NCBI GenBank assembly: GCA_017934425.1
Contig: JAGBJO010000028.1
Location: forward strand, 1-64,000
DNA: 64,000 nucleotides
Origin: Ruminococcus sp.
Lineage (GTDB): Bacteria; Bacillota; Clostridia; Oscillospirales; Ruminococcaceae
Reading direction: 5' to 3'
The position numbers were made by a program, and so were the translations under genes. The notes beneath the pieces are model-generated. The model was not told where the DNA came from. It worked only from the letters and a program-made list of their open reading frames with translations, and did no database searches. Positions 28,726-36,493 of this stretch are shown here, in pieces (position 1 is the first letter of the stretch; each line of letters begins with the position of its first letter).

Positions 28726-29606
28726 TACTCTCCCTCCTTCGGAGGCATTTCCAGAGTTATCCTGCCCAGCTTGCCGCTGCGGAACTCGTCCAGGACGGTT
28801 ATCGCCGCACGCTCGGTATTTATCTCGCCGCCGGATATCATCATACCACGCTTTCTGCCCACTTTTTCCAGGAGCATAAAGCCTGTATCGCCCTCCTCAG
28901 CCTCTACCTTGTAGCGCTCTGCAAGTGACTTGGGGTAGGACTCCGCCAGGTATGAAAGCAGGTTCATAGCCAGTGTCTCCACGTCAAGGATATCATCGCT
29001 GATAGCACCTGTGAAGGCAAGGCGCATAGCCGCCTGCTGATCCTCGAACTTCGGCCAGAGTACACCGGGCATATCCAGCAGTTCGGTATTATCCTTCAGC
29101 TTCACCCACTGTTTTGTGCGGGTAACGCCGGGTCTGTCCTCGACCTTTGCACGCTTAGAACCGGCAAGGCGGTTTATCAGCGAGCTTTTGCCCACGTTAG
29201 GTATGCCCAGGATCATCAGGCGTACCGGCGCACCTGCCATACCACTTCTCTCACGCTTTTCCATAAGTTCCGAGAGGACGGTGGCTTTCAGGGTGGGCAG
29301 CACCTTATTCAGGCCTTTTCCGGACTTGCAGTCAACGGCAAGGGCAGTAATGTTATTCTTTTTAAAATAGCTGACCCAGGCGTTAATAGCGTCAGCGTCA
29401 GCCAGGTCACACTTATTCATAAGTATCATACGGGGCTTCTTTGCAGTCAGGGAATCGATCTCCGGATTCCGGCTGCTCATGGGAGTTCTGGCATCAATAA
29501 GCTCCACAACTGCGTCAACCAGTTTCAGGTTGGCAGTAATGGCACGTCTTGTTTTCGCCATATGTCCCGGAAACCACTGTATGGTCTTCATTTCGGTATT
29601 TTCCAC
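28725..29606 (-). CDS. rbgA: Ribosome biogenesis GTPase RbgA (YlqF)
   Basis: This 293-residue circularly permuted GTPase acts in late assembly of the large ribosomal subunit. The NKCD (G4) motif comes before the P-loop [10 protein letters not shown] (G1), then [10 protein letters not shown] (G3). The family N-terminus [13 protein letters not shown] is present. GTG 29606 is chosen as start because AGGAGG (29612-29617) lies five bases before it; ATG 29591 and 29630 are alternatives with poorer sites. The gene begins 13 bases after the signal peptidase gene. Confidence 0.94.
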   Translation of the reverse strand: MENTEMKTIQWFPGHMAKTRRAITANLKLVDAVVELIDARTPMSSRNPEIDSLTAKKPRMILMNKCDLADADAINAWVSYFKKNNITALAVDCKSGKGLNKVLPTLKATVLSELMEKRERSGMAGAPVRLMILGIPNVGKSSLINRLAGSKRAKVEDRPGVTRTKQWVKLKDNTELLDMPGVLWPKFEDQQAAMRLAFTGAISDDILDVETLAMNLLSYLAESYPKSLAERYKVEAEEGDTGFMLLEKVGRKRGMMISGGEINTERAAITVLDEFRSGKLGRITLEMPPKEGE

Positions 29607-29619
29607 AGATACCTCCTGT

Positions 29620-30237
29620 TCAGGCTTCAAGCAGGGTAAAGTTCTTCAGCGGCAGATACCTCAGAAGGACCTTGCCACGGATACACTCCTCCGGGACGAA
29701 ACCAACGTCCAGGGAGCGGCTGTCCTTTGACACGCTCCGGTGGTCACCCATTACAAAGACGTACCCTTCCGGAACTACCACCGGGTACTTTCCGGTGAAA
29801 GCGCCCTCGTCAAGGTGGGTCATACCAAGGGTAAGGTAGTCCTCCCTTAGCACATTTCCGTCAACAGTGACTTTTCCGGACTTAAAGTCGATATCGATCG
29901 TCTGTCCGCCGGAAGCGATCACACGCTTGATAATAGTTATTCCAAGACCTGCCCGCACTGAAAGATTGCCCTCATTATCGTAGGTAACAGCATTCTTTGC
30001 GTCAGCCACGATAATATCGCCGGTCTTGTAGTTCCGGGAGAGCTGGCTTATTACAACACGATCTCCGGATTGCAGTGTATTCTGCATAGAATCGCCGTAA
30101 ACGGTTATGACCCGCAGAACATAGGTAAAAATCATCATCATGCAGAAGCACACAATGATAAGCGTTTCTATGTAGCTTATTATCTCTTTGATAAGGTTTC
30201 CCTTTACCTGCTTTTCTGATGCGATCTTTTCTTCCAT
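29620..30237 (-). CDS. lepB: Signal peptidase I (second copy)
   Basis: This 205-residue membrane-bound serine peptidase cleaves signal peptides of secreted proteins. It has one N-terminal transmembrane helix (residues 20-40). The catalytic Ser is in GDSMQNTL, and the catalytic Lys is in IIKRVIA. MGDHRSVSKDSR is the conserved box near the end. It shows clear similarity to the gene just upstream, which suggests tandem duplication. It has no extended cytoplasmic tail. Confidence 0.93.
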   Translation of the reverse strand: MEEKIASEKQVKGNLIKEIISYIETLIIVCFCMMMIFTYVLRVITVYGDSMQNTLQSGDRVVISQLSRNYKTGDIIVADAKNAVTYDNEGNLSVRAGLGITIIKRVIASGGQTIDIDFKSGKVTVDGNVLREDYLTLGMTHLDEGAFTGKYPVVVPEGYVFVMGDHRSVSKDSRSLDVGFVPEECIRGKVLLRYLPLKNFTLLEA

Positions 30238-30240
30238 ATC

Positions 30241-30972
30241 TCAGCCCTTATAGCTGTCCAGCAATATTTTGAAATCCTGGATAGGCGAATATCTTACAAC
30301 AGCCTTTCCATAAACCTGATCTTCCTTTACCAGACCAACTTTTGAATCACGGCTGTCAGTAGAGTGGTTACGGTTGTCGCCCATTACGAAGTAGTAGCCC
30401 TCCGGGATAGTTATGGGATACTGATCGCTGAAAGCGCCCAGGTCATTGTTTGAAGAACCCTCATTTATATAAGGCTCATCAAGCACATTTCCGTCAACGA
30501 TGACCTGACCGTCCTTTATGTCGATGGTCTGACCGCCTACTGCGATAACACGCTTGATAATGCACTCGTTCAGCGGAGAGATGCTTGTCGGAACGTATGG
30601 AATACCGCTGTCGTCGAGCAGGTAATTCTTATCATTGTTCACAATAACGATATCGCCGTATTTCAGCGAGCCGTAGATAGTTGTCATGAATATCCTGTCG
30701 CAGTTATTCTGATCCTGGTCGTAGTTTGTGTTAAGTGTAGGCACCATTGAGTGACCTACTATATTTACGGGGTGCAGAATGTAGCAGAACACCATTATAA
30801 TAACGAATATGGTGATAAGAGCCGACTCCAGTATCTCAGTAATATCAGATAAGAACTGTTCTTTTGAAGTACGAGCCTTTGCTTCCCCATTATTATCAGA
30901 AGTTGTACTTGCAGCAGGTGCAGCTTCCTCCTGAGTATCTTCAGGTACATTTACCTTTTCGTTCTCGTCCAT
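30241..30972 (-). CDS. lepB: Signal peptidase I (first copy, with cytoplasmic tail)
   Basis: This 243-residue paralog of the neighbour has a 45-residue charged N-terminal extension (Glu/Pro/Ala-rich) before the membrane helix IFVIIMVFCYILHPVNIV. The catalytic Ser lies in GHSMVPTLN and the Lys in IIKRVIAVGG. MGDNRNHSTDSRD is the last box. Three bases separate it from the second copy. Both active sites look intact, so the two may differ in preferred substrates. Confidence 0.93.
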   Translation of the reverse strand: MDENEKVNVPEDTQEEAAPAASTTSDNNGEAKARTSKEQFLSDITEILESALITIFVIIMVFCYILHPVNIVGHSMVPTLNTNYDQDQNNCDRIFMTTIYGSLKYGDIVIVNNDKNYLLDDSGIPYVPTSISPLNECIIKRVIAVGGQTIDIKDGQVIVDGNVLDEPYINEGSSNNDLGAFSDQYPITIPEGYYFVMGDNRNHSTDSRDSKVGLVKEDQVYGKAVVRYSPIQDFKILLDSYKG

Positions 30973-31017
30973 TCTCTTGCCCCTTTCAATATTTTCAGCC
31001 TGCCTTGTGGGTATAGC

Positions 31018-31038
31018 AAAAAAGGGACATAACGTCCC
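31018..31038 (-). terminator. Terminator after rplS
   Basis: On the minus strand GGGAC-GTTAT-GTCCC is followed by TTTTTT. A second hairpin (GGGTCA...TGACCC, 31053-31072) lies between it and the rplS stop. It separates rplS from the signal peptidase genes. Confidence 0.8.
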
Positions 31039-31098
31039 CTGGGAATAGCGCAGGGTCAGCCGGGATTGACCCGACCGACCTCCGACGCACCGCTTTAC

Positions 31099-31443
31099 TT
31101 AGCGGATCTGCTCCTTAACCTTAGCAGCCTTACCAACTCTGTCTCTGAGGTAGTACAGCTTAGCTCTGCGAACCTTACCGTATCTTACTACCTCTACCTT
31201 GTCAACCACAGGAGAGTGGAGAGGGAATACTCTCTCGATACCGCAGCCGTGAGCTACACGTCTTACTGTGAAAGTCTCGCTGATGCCGCCGTGCTTCTTA
31301 GCGATAACAGTACCCTCGAAAACCTGGATACGGCTCTTGTCGCCTTCCTTGATCTTAACGTGTACCTTTACAGTGTCACCTACTGAGAAAGCGGGAGCAT
31401 TCTCCTTAAGGCTTGAGTTGCTGATGAGTTTCAGTGCATCCAT
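31099..31443 (-). CDS. rplS: Ribosomal protein L19
   Basis: This 114-residue protein of the large ribosomal subunit contacts the 30S interface. The family pattern is clear: [49 protein letters not shown] and the C-terminal [20 protein letters not shown]. Start ATG 31443 follows AGGAGG. In-frame codons farther upstream lie in the untranslated leader. It is the first gene before the signal peptidase cluster but ends at its own terminator. Confidence 0.97.
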   Translation of the reverse strand: MDALKLISNSSLKENAPAFSVGDTVKVHVKIKEGDKSRIQVFEGTVIAKKHGGISETFTVRRVAHGCGIERVFPLHSPVVDKVEVVRYGKVRRAKLYYLRDRVGKAAKVKEQIR

Positions 31444-31627
31444 TGTGATTCCTCCTAAAAATTTCCGGACATTCATACGCTCTCTGCGTCCCTGCTTCAG
31501 CATAACAGGCGGCAGAAATAATAAACACAAGCCATGCGGCATAAACAGCGCAGCGGACTGCCCGACTTAATGTCTTACGGCATTAACCTCATCTGCTGTG
31601 TGAGAAAAGCAGACGGATTTCAAATGC
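31444..31627 (-). ncRNA. Structured leader of rplS (possible L19 autoregulatory leader)
   Basis: The transcript before rplS is about 185 bases. It can form several hairpins, including TTAATG/CATTAA (31567-31572 and 31581-31586) and CTGC/GCAG pairs around 31600. L19 leaders that control rplS are known in Firmicutes. Whether this one fits the described motif cannot be judged by eye. No coding region is supported. Confidence 0.4.
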
Positions 31628-31633
31628 TTTATT

Positions 31634-31662
31634 ATCATACCATACTTTTCAGAAAATTGCAA
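31634..31662 (-). promoter_or_regulatory. Promoter of rplS
   Basis: On the minus strand TTGCAA (31662-31657) and TATGAT (31639-31634) have a 17-base spacer. It lies about 190 bases before the rplS start, which leaves room for a structured leader. Confidence 0.7.
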
Positions 31663-31669
31663 GTGTTTT

Positions 31670-32326
31670 TCAAGAAAAAATTTCATTATTTTCGCAAAAA
31701 ATTCCGGTTCGGCAGAATTTCTCAGCAGTAAAGGGTATTTGGGTGAATTTTTTCAGCACTTCCACGAAAAGTGTTGGGTTATAATTGGTCTGTGTTCCGG
31801 CTGGAAGGTCCATTACAAGGTCAACTCCGGTATCCGTTGCCTCGCAGGAGATGACTTTCATATCCGGGCGAATGTCAACGGTCTTGATGCCCTTCTTGGT
31901 TTTCTTCTCGATGAGGAGTTCCGGCTGGGCGAGAGTACTCTTTACTGCCTCGAAAAGTCCTGAAACGTCCTCAGTAGCAAGCGTAAAGCTGTAGCGTGCG
32001 GACGTGATAGCGGTTATCTTCAGGCGCTGAGGTGCGACGGATACTATACGCATACCCTCAGGCATTACCGCATTTAGCCTGTCACGTATCTCCTCCATAG
32101 ACATATTGTCGTCGGTGATGTTGAAGTCCATTATCTCGCAGCTGCTCTCGAATCCCAGGGAAAGCGCCAGTGCGAAAGAGTAGTACGGGTGGGGATTGAA
32201 GCCCTCGGTGTACCATATAGGCAGCCGTGAACGGCGGAAAGTTCTGAGCATACAGCGGTTCAGGTCAAGATGAGAGATATACTTCGCCCTGCCCTTTTTC
32301 TCAAAAACAGCTCTTACCCTTATCAA
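31670..32326 (-). CDS. Radical-SAM-associated DUF2344 protein (TIGR03936-like)
   Basis: This 218-residue protein begins IRVRAVFEKKGRAKYISHLD and has the pattern PIWYTEGFNPHPYYSFALAL, both typical of the DUF2344 family. It is always found next to, or fused with, a radical SAM enzyme as here. The function is unknown. TTG 32326 is the likely start since GGGAGG lies eight bases before it; GTG 32335 is an alternative. It overlaps the end of the radical SAM gene. Confidence 0.85.
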   Translation of the reverse strand: MIRVRAVFEKKGRAKYISHLDLNRCMLRTFRRSRLPIWYTEGFNPHPYYSFALALSLGFESSCEIMDFNITDDNMSMEEIRDRLNAVMPEGMRIVSVAPQRLKITAITSARYSFTLATEDVSGLFEAVKSTLAQPELLIEKKTKKGIKTVDIRPDMKVISCEATDTGVDLVMDLPAGTQTNYNPTLFVEVLKKFTQIPFTAEKFCRTGIFCENNEIFS

Positions 32327-34160
32327 AGCAAGCACCTCCCATCTCTTTGCTTACTCCGCAGGCGGAGCATTTCAGGCGGCAGTTGGGCGTTGTGACCGAC
32401 TGGTGCGCCGTTTTGTTCTCCCTGATAAGGAAGTCCTTGGTAACGAAGTAGTCCAGGTGATCCCAGGGAAGTATCTCATCGTAATCGAAGCGGCGGTTTG
32501 CGTAAAATGCCGGATCTACGCCACATTCCGCAAATGCTTCAAGCCACTTGTCGAAGTGGTAATGTTCGCTCCAGCTATCGAACTTGCACCCCTTCTTCCA
32601 TGCCGCATAAATGACCTGACACAGCCGTCTGTCGCCCTTTGCCAGGATAACTTCAAGCTGGCTGACGTTGGGGTCGTGGTAGCTGACCTTGATCTTCTTG
32701 GTCTTTACGGAATCCAGCAGAAGTTTCTGTTTCCGCTCGATCTCCTCACGGGTATCCTGAGGCTCGAACTGGAACGGAGTAAACGGCTTAGGTACGAAAG
32801 TCGCACAGCTTACAGAGACCTGCACTCCCCTGCCCTTTGGACGGTTCTCGATGCTGTAGAACAGGTCAACGATGCGCTGGGCAAGTTCTGCGATGCCTAC
32901 GATATCCTCGTCAGTTTCGGTGGGCAGACCCATCATGAAGTACAGCTTTACCGCCGAATATCCGCCCTCGAAAGCAATACGGCAGGTACTCATTATCTCC
33001 TCCTCGGAAACGTTCTTGTTGATAACGTCACGGAGGCGCTGTGTTCCGCCCTCAGCAGCGAAAGTCAGTCCGGACTTACGCACTCTCTTTATCTTCTCCA
33101 GAAGCGCCTCGGAGAAGTTGTCCACACGCAAAGACGGCAGGGAAAGGTTGACCCTCTCGCCCTCGGTGTACTCAATAAGCTTGGTCAGCATATTGTCGAT
33201 GTCGAAGTGGTCGCTGGTACTGAGTGACGCAAGGGAAACCTCGTCGTAGCCGGTATTTTCGCACAAACAGCGAGTTTCCTTACAAATCGTATCAGTTGAC
33301 TTCTCACGGAACGGACGGTAAATAAAGCCTGCCTGACAGAACCGGCAGCCACGGATACAGCCACGCAGAACCTCCACCGACACACGGTCGTGAACTATCT
33401 CAGTAAAGGGAACTACAAAGTTCTCCGGATAATAAACCTGGTCAAAATTTTTGATTATGCGCTTCTTGACGATAGCCGGTGCGCCCTCTTTCGGGGTAAC
33501 TTTGGCGATTGTGCCGTCCTCCTTGTAGCTGAACTCATAGAACTGCGGAACGTACACGCCGCCTATCTGTGCCGCCCTGCGCAGGAATGAGATGCGGTCA
33601 GCGCCCTGCTGCTTCATCTCCCAATAAAGGTCCATAAGTTCCAGGTTCACTTCCTCGCCCTCGCCCAGAATGAACAAGTCGAAGAAGTCCGCCAGCGGCT
33701 CAGGGTTACAGACGCACGGACCTCCGGCAACGACTATCTGCGTCAGTTCATTCGTCCTGTCCTTGGCGAAGATCGGTATTCCGGCAAGGTCGAGCATATT
33801 CAGCACTGTAGAGTACGAAAGTTCATACTGCATAGTGAAGCCGATGAAGTCGAAGTCCTTGATAGGGTCGAGGCTCTCCAGGGCGTAGAGGGGAATGTCA
33901 TTTTCACGCATTATCGCCTCAAAATCCAGTCCCGGAGCGAAACAGCGCTCGCACCAGTAGTTCTCCCGCTCGTTGGTGAGGGAGTAGAGTATCTTCATGC
34001 CCAGGTGGGACATTCCGATGTCGTAAGTGTCCGGGAAGCAGAACGCAAACCGCACGTCCACCTTGCTTTTATCCTTGATTACACTGCCCACTTCGCCGCC
34101 GATGTAGCGGGAGGGCTTTTGTATCTCAAGGAGATGCTTTTCTATCTTATCTTTTAACAT
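32301..34160 (-). CDS. B12-binding-type radical SAM protein (TIGR03960-like)
   Basis: This 619-residue protein has an N-terminal B12-binding-like region (about 35-200, VRFAFCFPDTYDIGMSHLGM), then the radical SAM core with CIRGCRFCQAGF, whose three Cys hold the 4Fe-4S cluster. The C-terminal end has four extra Cys in CRLKCSACG and CFDKGKSCF. Such proteins pair with DUF2344 partners and are suspected to modify RNA or ribosomes, but no reaction is known. In other clostridia the pair often precedes rng and rplU, which are not here. The start follows GGAGG. Confidence 0.9.
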   Translation of the reverse strand: MLKDKIEKHLLEIQKPSRYIGGEVGSVIKDKSKVDVRFAFCFPDTYDIGMSHLGMKILYSLTNERENYWCERCFAPGLDFEAIMRENDIPLYALESLDPIKDFDFIGFTMQYELSYSTVLNMLDLAGIPIFAKDRTNELTQIVVAGGPCVCNPEPLADFFDLFILGEGEEVNLELMDLYWEMKQQGADRISFLRRAAQIGGVYVPQFYEFSYKEDGTIAKVTPKEGAPAIVKKRIIKNFDQVYYPENFVVPFTEIVHDRVSVEVLRGCIRGCRFCQAGFIYRPFREKSTDTICKETRCLCENTGYDEVSLASLSTSDHFDIDNMLTKLIEYTEGERVNLSLPSLRVDNFSEALLEKIKRVRKSGLTFAAEGGTQRLRDVINKNVSEEEIMSTCRIAFEGGYSAVKLYFMMGLPTETDEDIVGIAELAQRIVDLFYSIENRPKGRGVQVSVSCATFVPKPFTPFQFEPQDTREEIERKQKLLLDSVKTKKIKVSYHDPNVSQLEVILAKGDRRLCQVIYAAWKKGCKFDSWSEHYHFDKWLEAFAECGVDPAFYANRRFDYDEILPWDHLDYFVTKDFLIRENKTAHQSVTTPNCRLKCSACGVSKEMGGACFDKGKSCF

Positions 34161-34207
34161 TGTTCCTCCGATAATTTAACTATAAATTGCCCATATACAT
34201 TTAAATG

Positions 34208-34600
34208 TCACTTCTCATCAAGTGAAAACGCCGCCGGAAGAAAATCCGACAGCTTATGAGCGCCGTCTGAGAGAACTATACTCAGGGTTGAATCCGTGTC
34301 AAATTCGCTCATTACCTGCAAGCACGCACCGCATGGGTAACAGGGTTTTGAGAAGTCACCGTCTCCGCTTCCGGCAATGGCTATTCTGGCGAAATTGCGT
34401 TCTCCCTCAGAAACTGCCTTGAATATGGCAGTTCTCTCAGCGCATATGGTCATGGAATACGAGCCGTTCTCGATATTACATCCGGTATACAGTTTACCTT
34501 CAGCAGTCAGAAGTGCTGCCCCCACACGGAAATTGGAGTAGGGCGAATACGAATTCTCCGCAGCCTTGACCGCCGCCTGAAAAAGTTCCTTATCCGTCAT
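34208..34600 (-). CDS. cdd: Cytidine deaminase
   Basis: This 130-residue enzyme deaminates cytidine and deoxycytidine for pyrimidine salvage. The zinc site is visible as CAERTA and PCYPCGACLQV. The substrate site is FRVGAALLT with GCNIENGSYS. In this form a Cys replaces His before Ala-Glu, as in the tetrameric class. The start ATG overlaps the stop of the DUF896 gene by four bases. Confidence 0.95.
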   Translation of the reverse strand: MTDKELFQAAVKAAENSYSPYSNFRVGAALLTAEGKLYTGCNIENGSYSMTICAERTAIFKAVSEGERNFARIAIAGSGDGDFSKPCYPCGACLQVMSEFDTDSTLSIVLSDGAHKLSDFLPAAFSLDEK

Positions 34601-34797
34601 TTTTTGCCGACCTTTCGCTTCTTGCCGTCAGGGGTCATGATGTAAGTATTGTTCAGCTCAGCCCGGAGATTTCCCACAACAGCCTGCCTGTACTCGTTGC
34701 GAAGTGCGGTCTGCTCAGCTTTTTCCTCCTCAGTCAGCCCCTCGCTTTTGGATTTGTGTGCGAGTTCGTTTATTCTTTTGATTTTTTCCTCAGTCAT
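34597..34797 (-). CDS. DUF896 (YnzC-like) small protein
   Basis: This 66-residue protein has the family pattern INELAHKSKSEGLTEEEKAE followed by LRNEYRQAVVGNLRAEL. It forms a helical hairpin with a basic tail (PDGKKRKVGKK). Members are widespread in Firmicutes, and some are linked to the SOS response. The function is not known. ATG 34797 follows GGGAGA. Upstream in-frame codons are rejected. It overlaps cdd by four bases. Confidence 0.9.
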   Translation of the reverse strand: MTEEKIKRINELAHKSKSEGLTEEEKAEQTALRNEYRQAVVGNLRAELNNTYIMTPDGKKRKVGKK

Positions 34798-34960
34798 AAT
34801 GATCTCCCAAGATTTATTTCGTCCACCGGACGCATTTTTACCATTATACCATGAATTAACAAATATTTCAAGTATTATGGTAGATTTTTCCGTCCAAATG
34901 GTGTATACTGATAATAGAGATGCCATCTGCATTTTTAGCTAAATTAAGGAAGTGATACTT

Positions 34961-35668
34961 ATGAATAAAGTTGCACTCGTCACTGGCGGTTCTGGTGGAA
35001 TAGGAAGTGCTATCTGCCGGAAACTGGCTGGCGATGGGTATTTCGTTTACGTGAACTACTGCCGCAATGCCGAAAAAGCCGAAGCTATTGCCGCTGAGAT
35101 TGGCGGAAAAGCTGTTGGATTCGACGTTGCTGACCGTGGCGCAGCCGAAGAAGCCATTGCCGCTATCGGTGACATCGACCTGCTTGTGAACAACTCCGGT
35201 GTCTCGGTGATCGGGCTTTTCGACAGCATCGACCAGTCCACCGCTGACCGTCTGCTTATGACCGACCTTGCCGGGACAATGAACTGCTCACGGTGCGCTG
35301 TGAAGTCGATGATCCGCAATAAATCGGGAAATATCATCAACATTGCATCAATGTGGGGCGAGGTGGGAGCGTCCTGTGAGGTGGACTACTCCGCCGCCAA
35401 AGCCGGAGTTATCGGCTTTACCAAGGCACTTGCCAAGGAAGTCGCCCCCTCTGGTATTCGGGTGAACTGCGTGTCCCCCGGCTTCATTCTCACCGAAATG
35501 AACAGCCATTTCAGCGACGATGACCTTGCTCTCATCAAGGAGGATATCCCCCTTGGTATCTTCGGAAAACCTGAGCACATCGCTGATGCCGTCGCTTTTC
35601 TCGCATCTGACAGCGCCGAATACATCACCGGACAGATACTTGGAGTTAACGGCGGAATGGTAATTTAA
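34961..35668 (+). CDS. SDR-family reductase (FabG-like; possible EF-P 5-aminopentanone reductase)
   Basis: This 235-residue short-chain dehydrogenase has the NAD(P) motif TGGSGGIGSA, NNSGVS and the active-site Ser and Tyr/Lys of NIASMWGEVGASCEVDYSAAK (split at SCEV). The MWGEVGASCEV stretch resembles the YmfI type that matures elongation factor P in Firmicutes. Generic FabG function cannot be excluded, but no fatty-acid genes are near. The start ATG 34961 has AAGGA ten bases before it; a GTG at 34952 is too close. It is the first gene of a short plus-strand cluster. Confidence 0.85.
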   Translation: MNKVALVTGGSGGIGSAICRKLAGDGYFVYVNYCRNAEKAEAIAAEIGGKAVGFDVADRGAAEEAIAAIGDIDLLVNNSGVSVIGLFDSIDQSTADRLLMTDLAGTMNCSRCAVKSMIRNKSGNIINIASMWGEVGASCEVDYSAAKAGVIGFTKALAKEVAPSGIRVNCVSPGFILTEMNSHFSDDDLALIKEDIPLGIFGKPEHIADAVAFLASDSAEYITGQILGVNGGMVI

Positions 35669-35686
35669 CTTAAAAGGAGAATTATT

Positions 35687-36277
35687 ATGTTTAATGACAG
35701 ACTTAATCAGCAGCTTAAATTCATGCTCGAACTTGACAAAATGAAGAACCTCTACCGCCAGACCTATGTTCTCCATGAGGACAGAAAGGAGAATGACGCT
35801 GAACATTCCTGGCATCTGGCTGTTATGGCGATGCTCCTGAGCGAGTACGCAAACCAGCCCATTGATGTCCTCCATGTGATGAAAATGGTGCTTGTCCACG
35901 ACGTTGTGGAGATAGATGCCGGCGACACCTACTGCTACGACACCGACGGCTACAAGACCAAGGCTGCCCGTGAGGAAAGGGCGGCGCACCGCATTTTCGG
36001 GCTTCTTCCGGAGGATCAGCAGAAGGAGTTCTACGACCTGTGGCGTGAATTCGAGGACTCCAAAACTAACGATGCAAGATTCGCTGCCGTTCTCGACCGT
36101 CTTCAGCCCCTCCTCCTGAACTACACAAAGGGCGGAATTTCCTGGAAGGAGCATGGAGTATTCAAAGATCAGGTAGTCGCCAGAAACACCGCCTATATGG
36201 ACGTTTCGGACGAACTCGGCAGCGCTGTCATGGCTATCATAAACGATGCCGCTGAAAAAGGCTGGCTCAAAATATAG
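35687..36277 (+). CDS. HD-domain phosphohydrolase (HDDC2/YfbR-like)
   Basis: This 196-residue protein has the metal-binding residues of the HD superfamily: H in DAEHSWHLAVMAM, the HD pair in VLVHDVVEIDAGDT and a later D in AVLDRLQPLL. This spacing matches the YfbR/HDDC2 group of 5'-deoxynucleotidases. It has a clear AAAAGGAGA site 18 bases after the SDR gene, so the two are probably co-transcribed. Confidence 0.88.
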   Translation: MFNDRLNQQLKFMLELDKMKNLYRQTYVLHEDRKENDAEHSWHLAVMAMLLSEYANQPIDVLHVMKMVLVHDVVEIDAGDTYCYDTDGYKTKAAREERAAHRIFGLLPEDQQKEFYDLWREFEDSKTNDARFAAVLDRLQPLLLNYTKGGISWKEHGVFKDQVVARNTAYMDVSDELGSAVMAIINDAAEKGWLKI

Positions 36278-36366
36278 TCGTCAAATTCACTAAATTAGCC
36301 ACCACCGTTCCGTACATCATTACCAAAGCGCCGAATTTCGTGATAGATTTATGATATTTCATTTTC

Positions 36367-36411
36367 CCCCTTGAAACTTGCGTCATATTGTGATATATTT
36401 ATATCAAGGGG
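36367..36411 (+). promoter_or_regulatory. Promoter within an 8-bp inverted repeat
   Basis: TTGAAA (36371-36376) and TATATT (36394-36399) have a 17-base spacer. The perfect inverted repeat CCCCTTGA (36367-36374) and TCAAGGGG (36404-36411) flanks them, overlapping the -35 box on one side and reaching the likely start region on the other. It could be an operator or a stem in the mRNA leader. Nothing else is visible in 36278-36484. Confidence 0.55.
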
Positions 36412-36493
36412 TGAACTGTAAGTGCAGTTTGCGATTTGATTAAAAGAAATACAATATTAAAACTTATAACGTAAAGATAAAGGGATGATGCTT

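Noticed and set aside
31444..31542. N-terminal extension of L19
   Set aside because: L19 proteins begin at the MDAL-type start; the extension lies in the untranslated leader, and ATG 31443 has AGGAGG.
32403..33227. 274-codon plus-strand frame opposite the radical SAM gene
   Set aside because: It is a shadow of the GC-rich third positions of the real gene; no start signal or motif was found.
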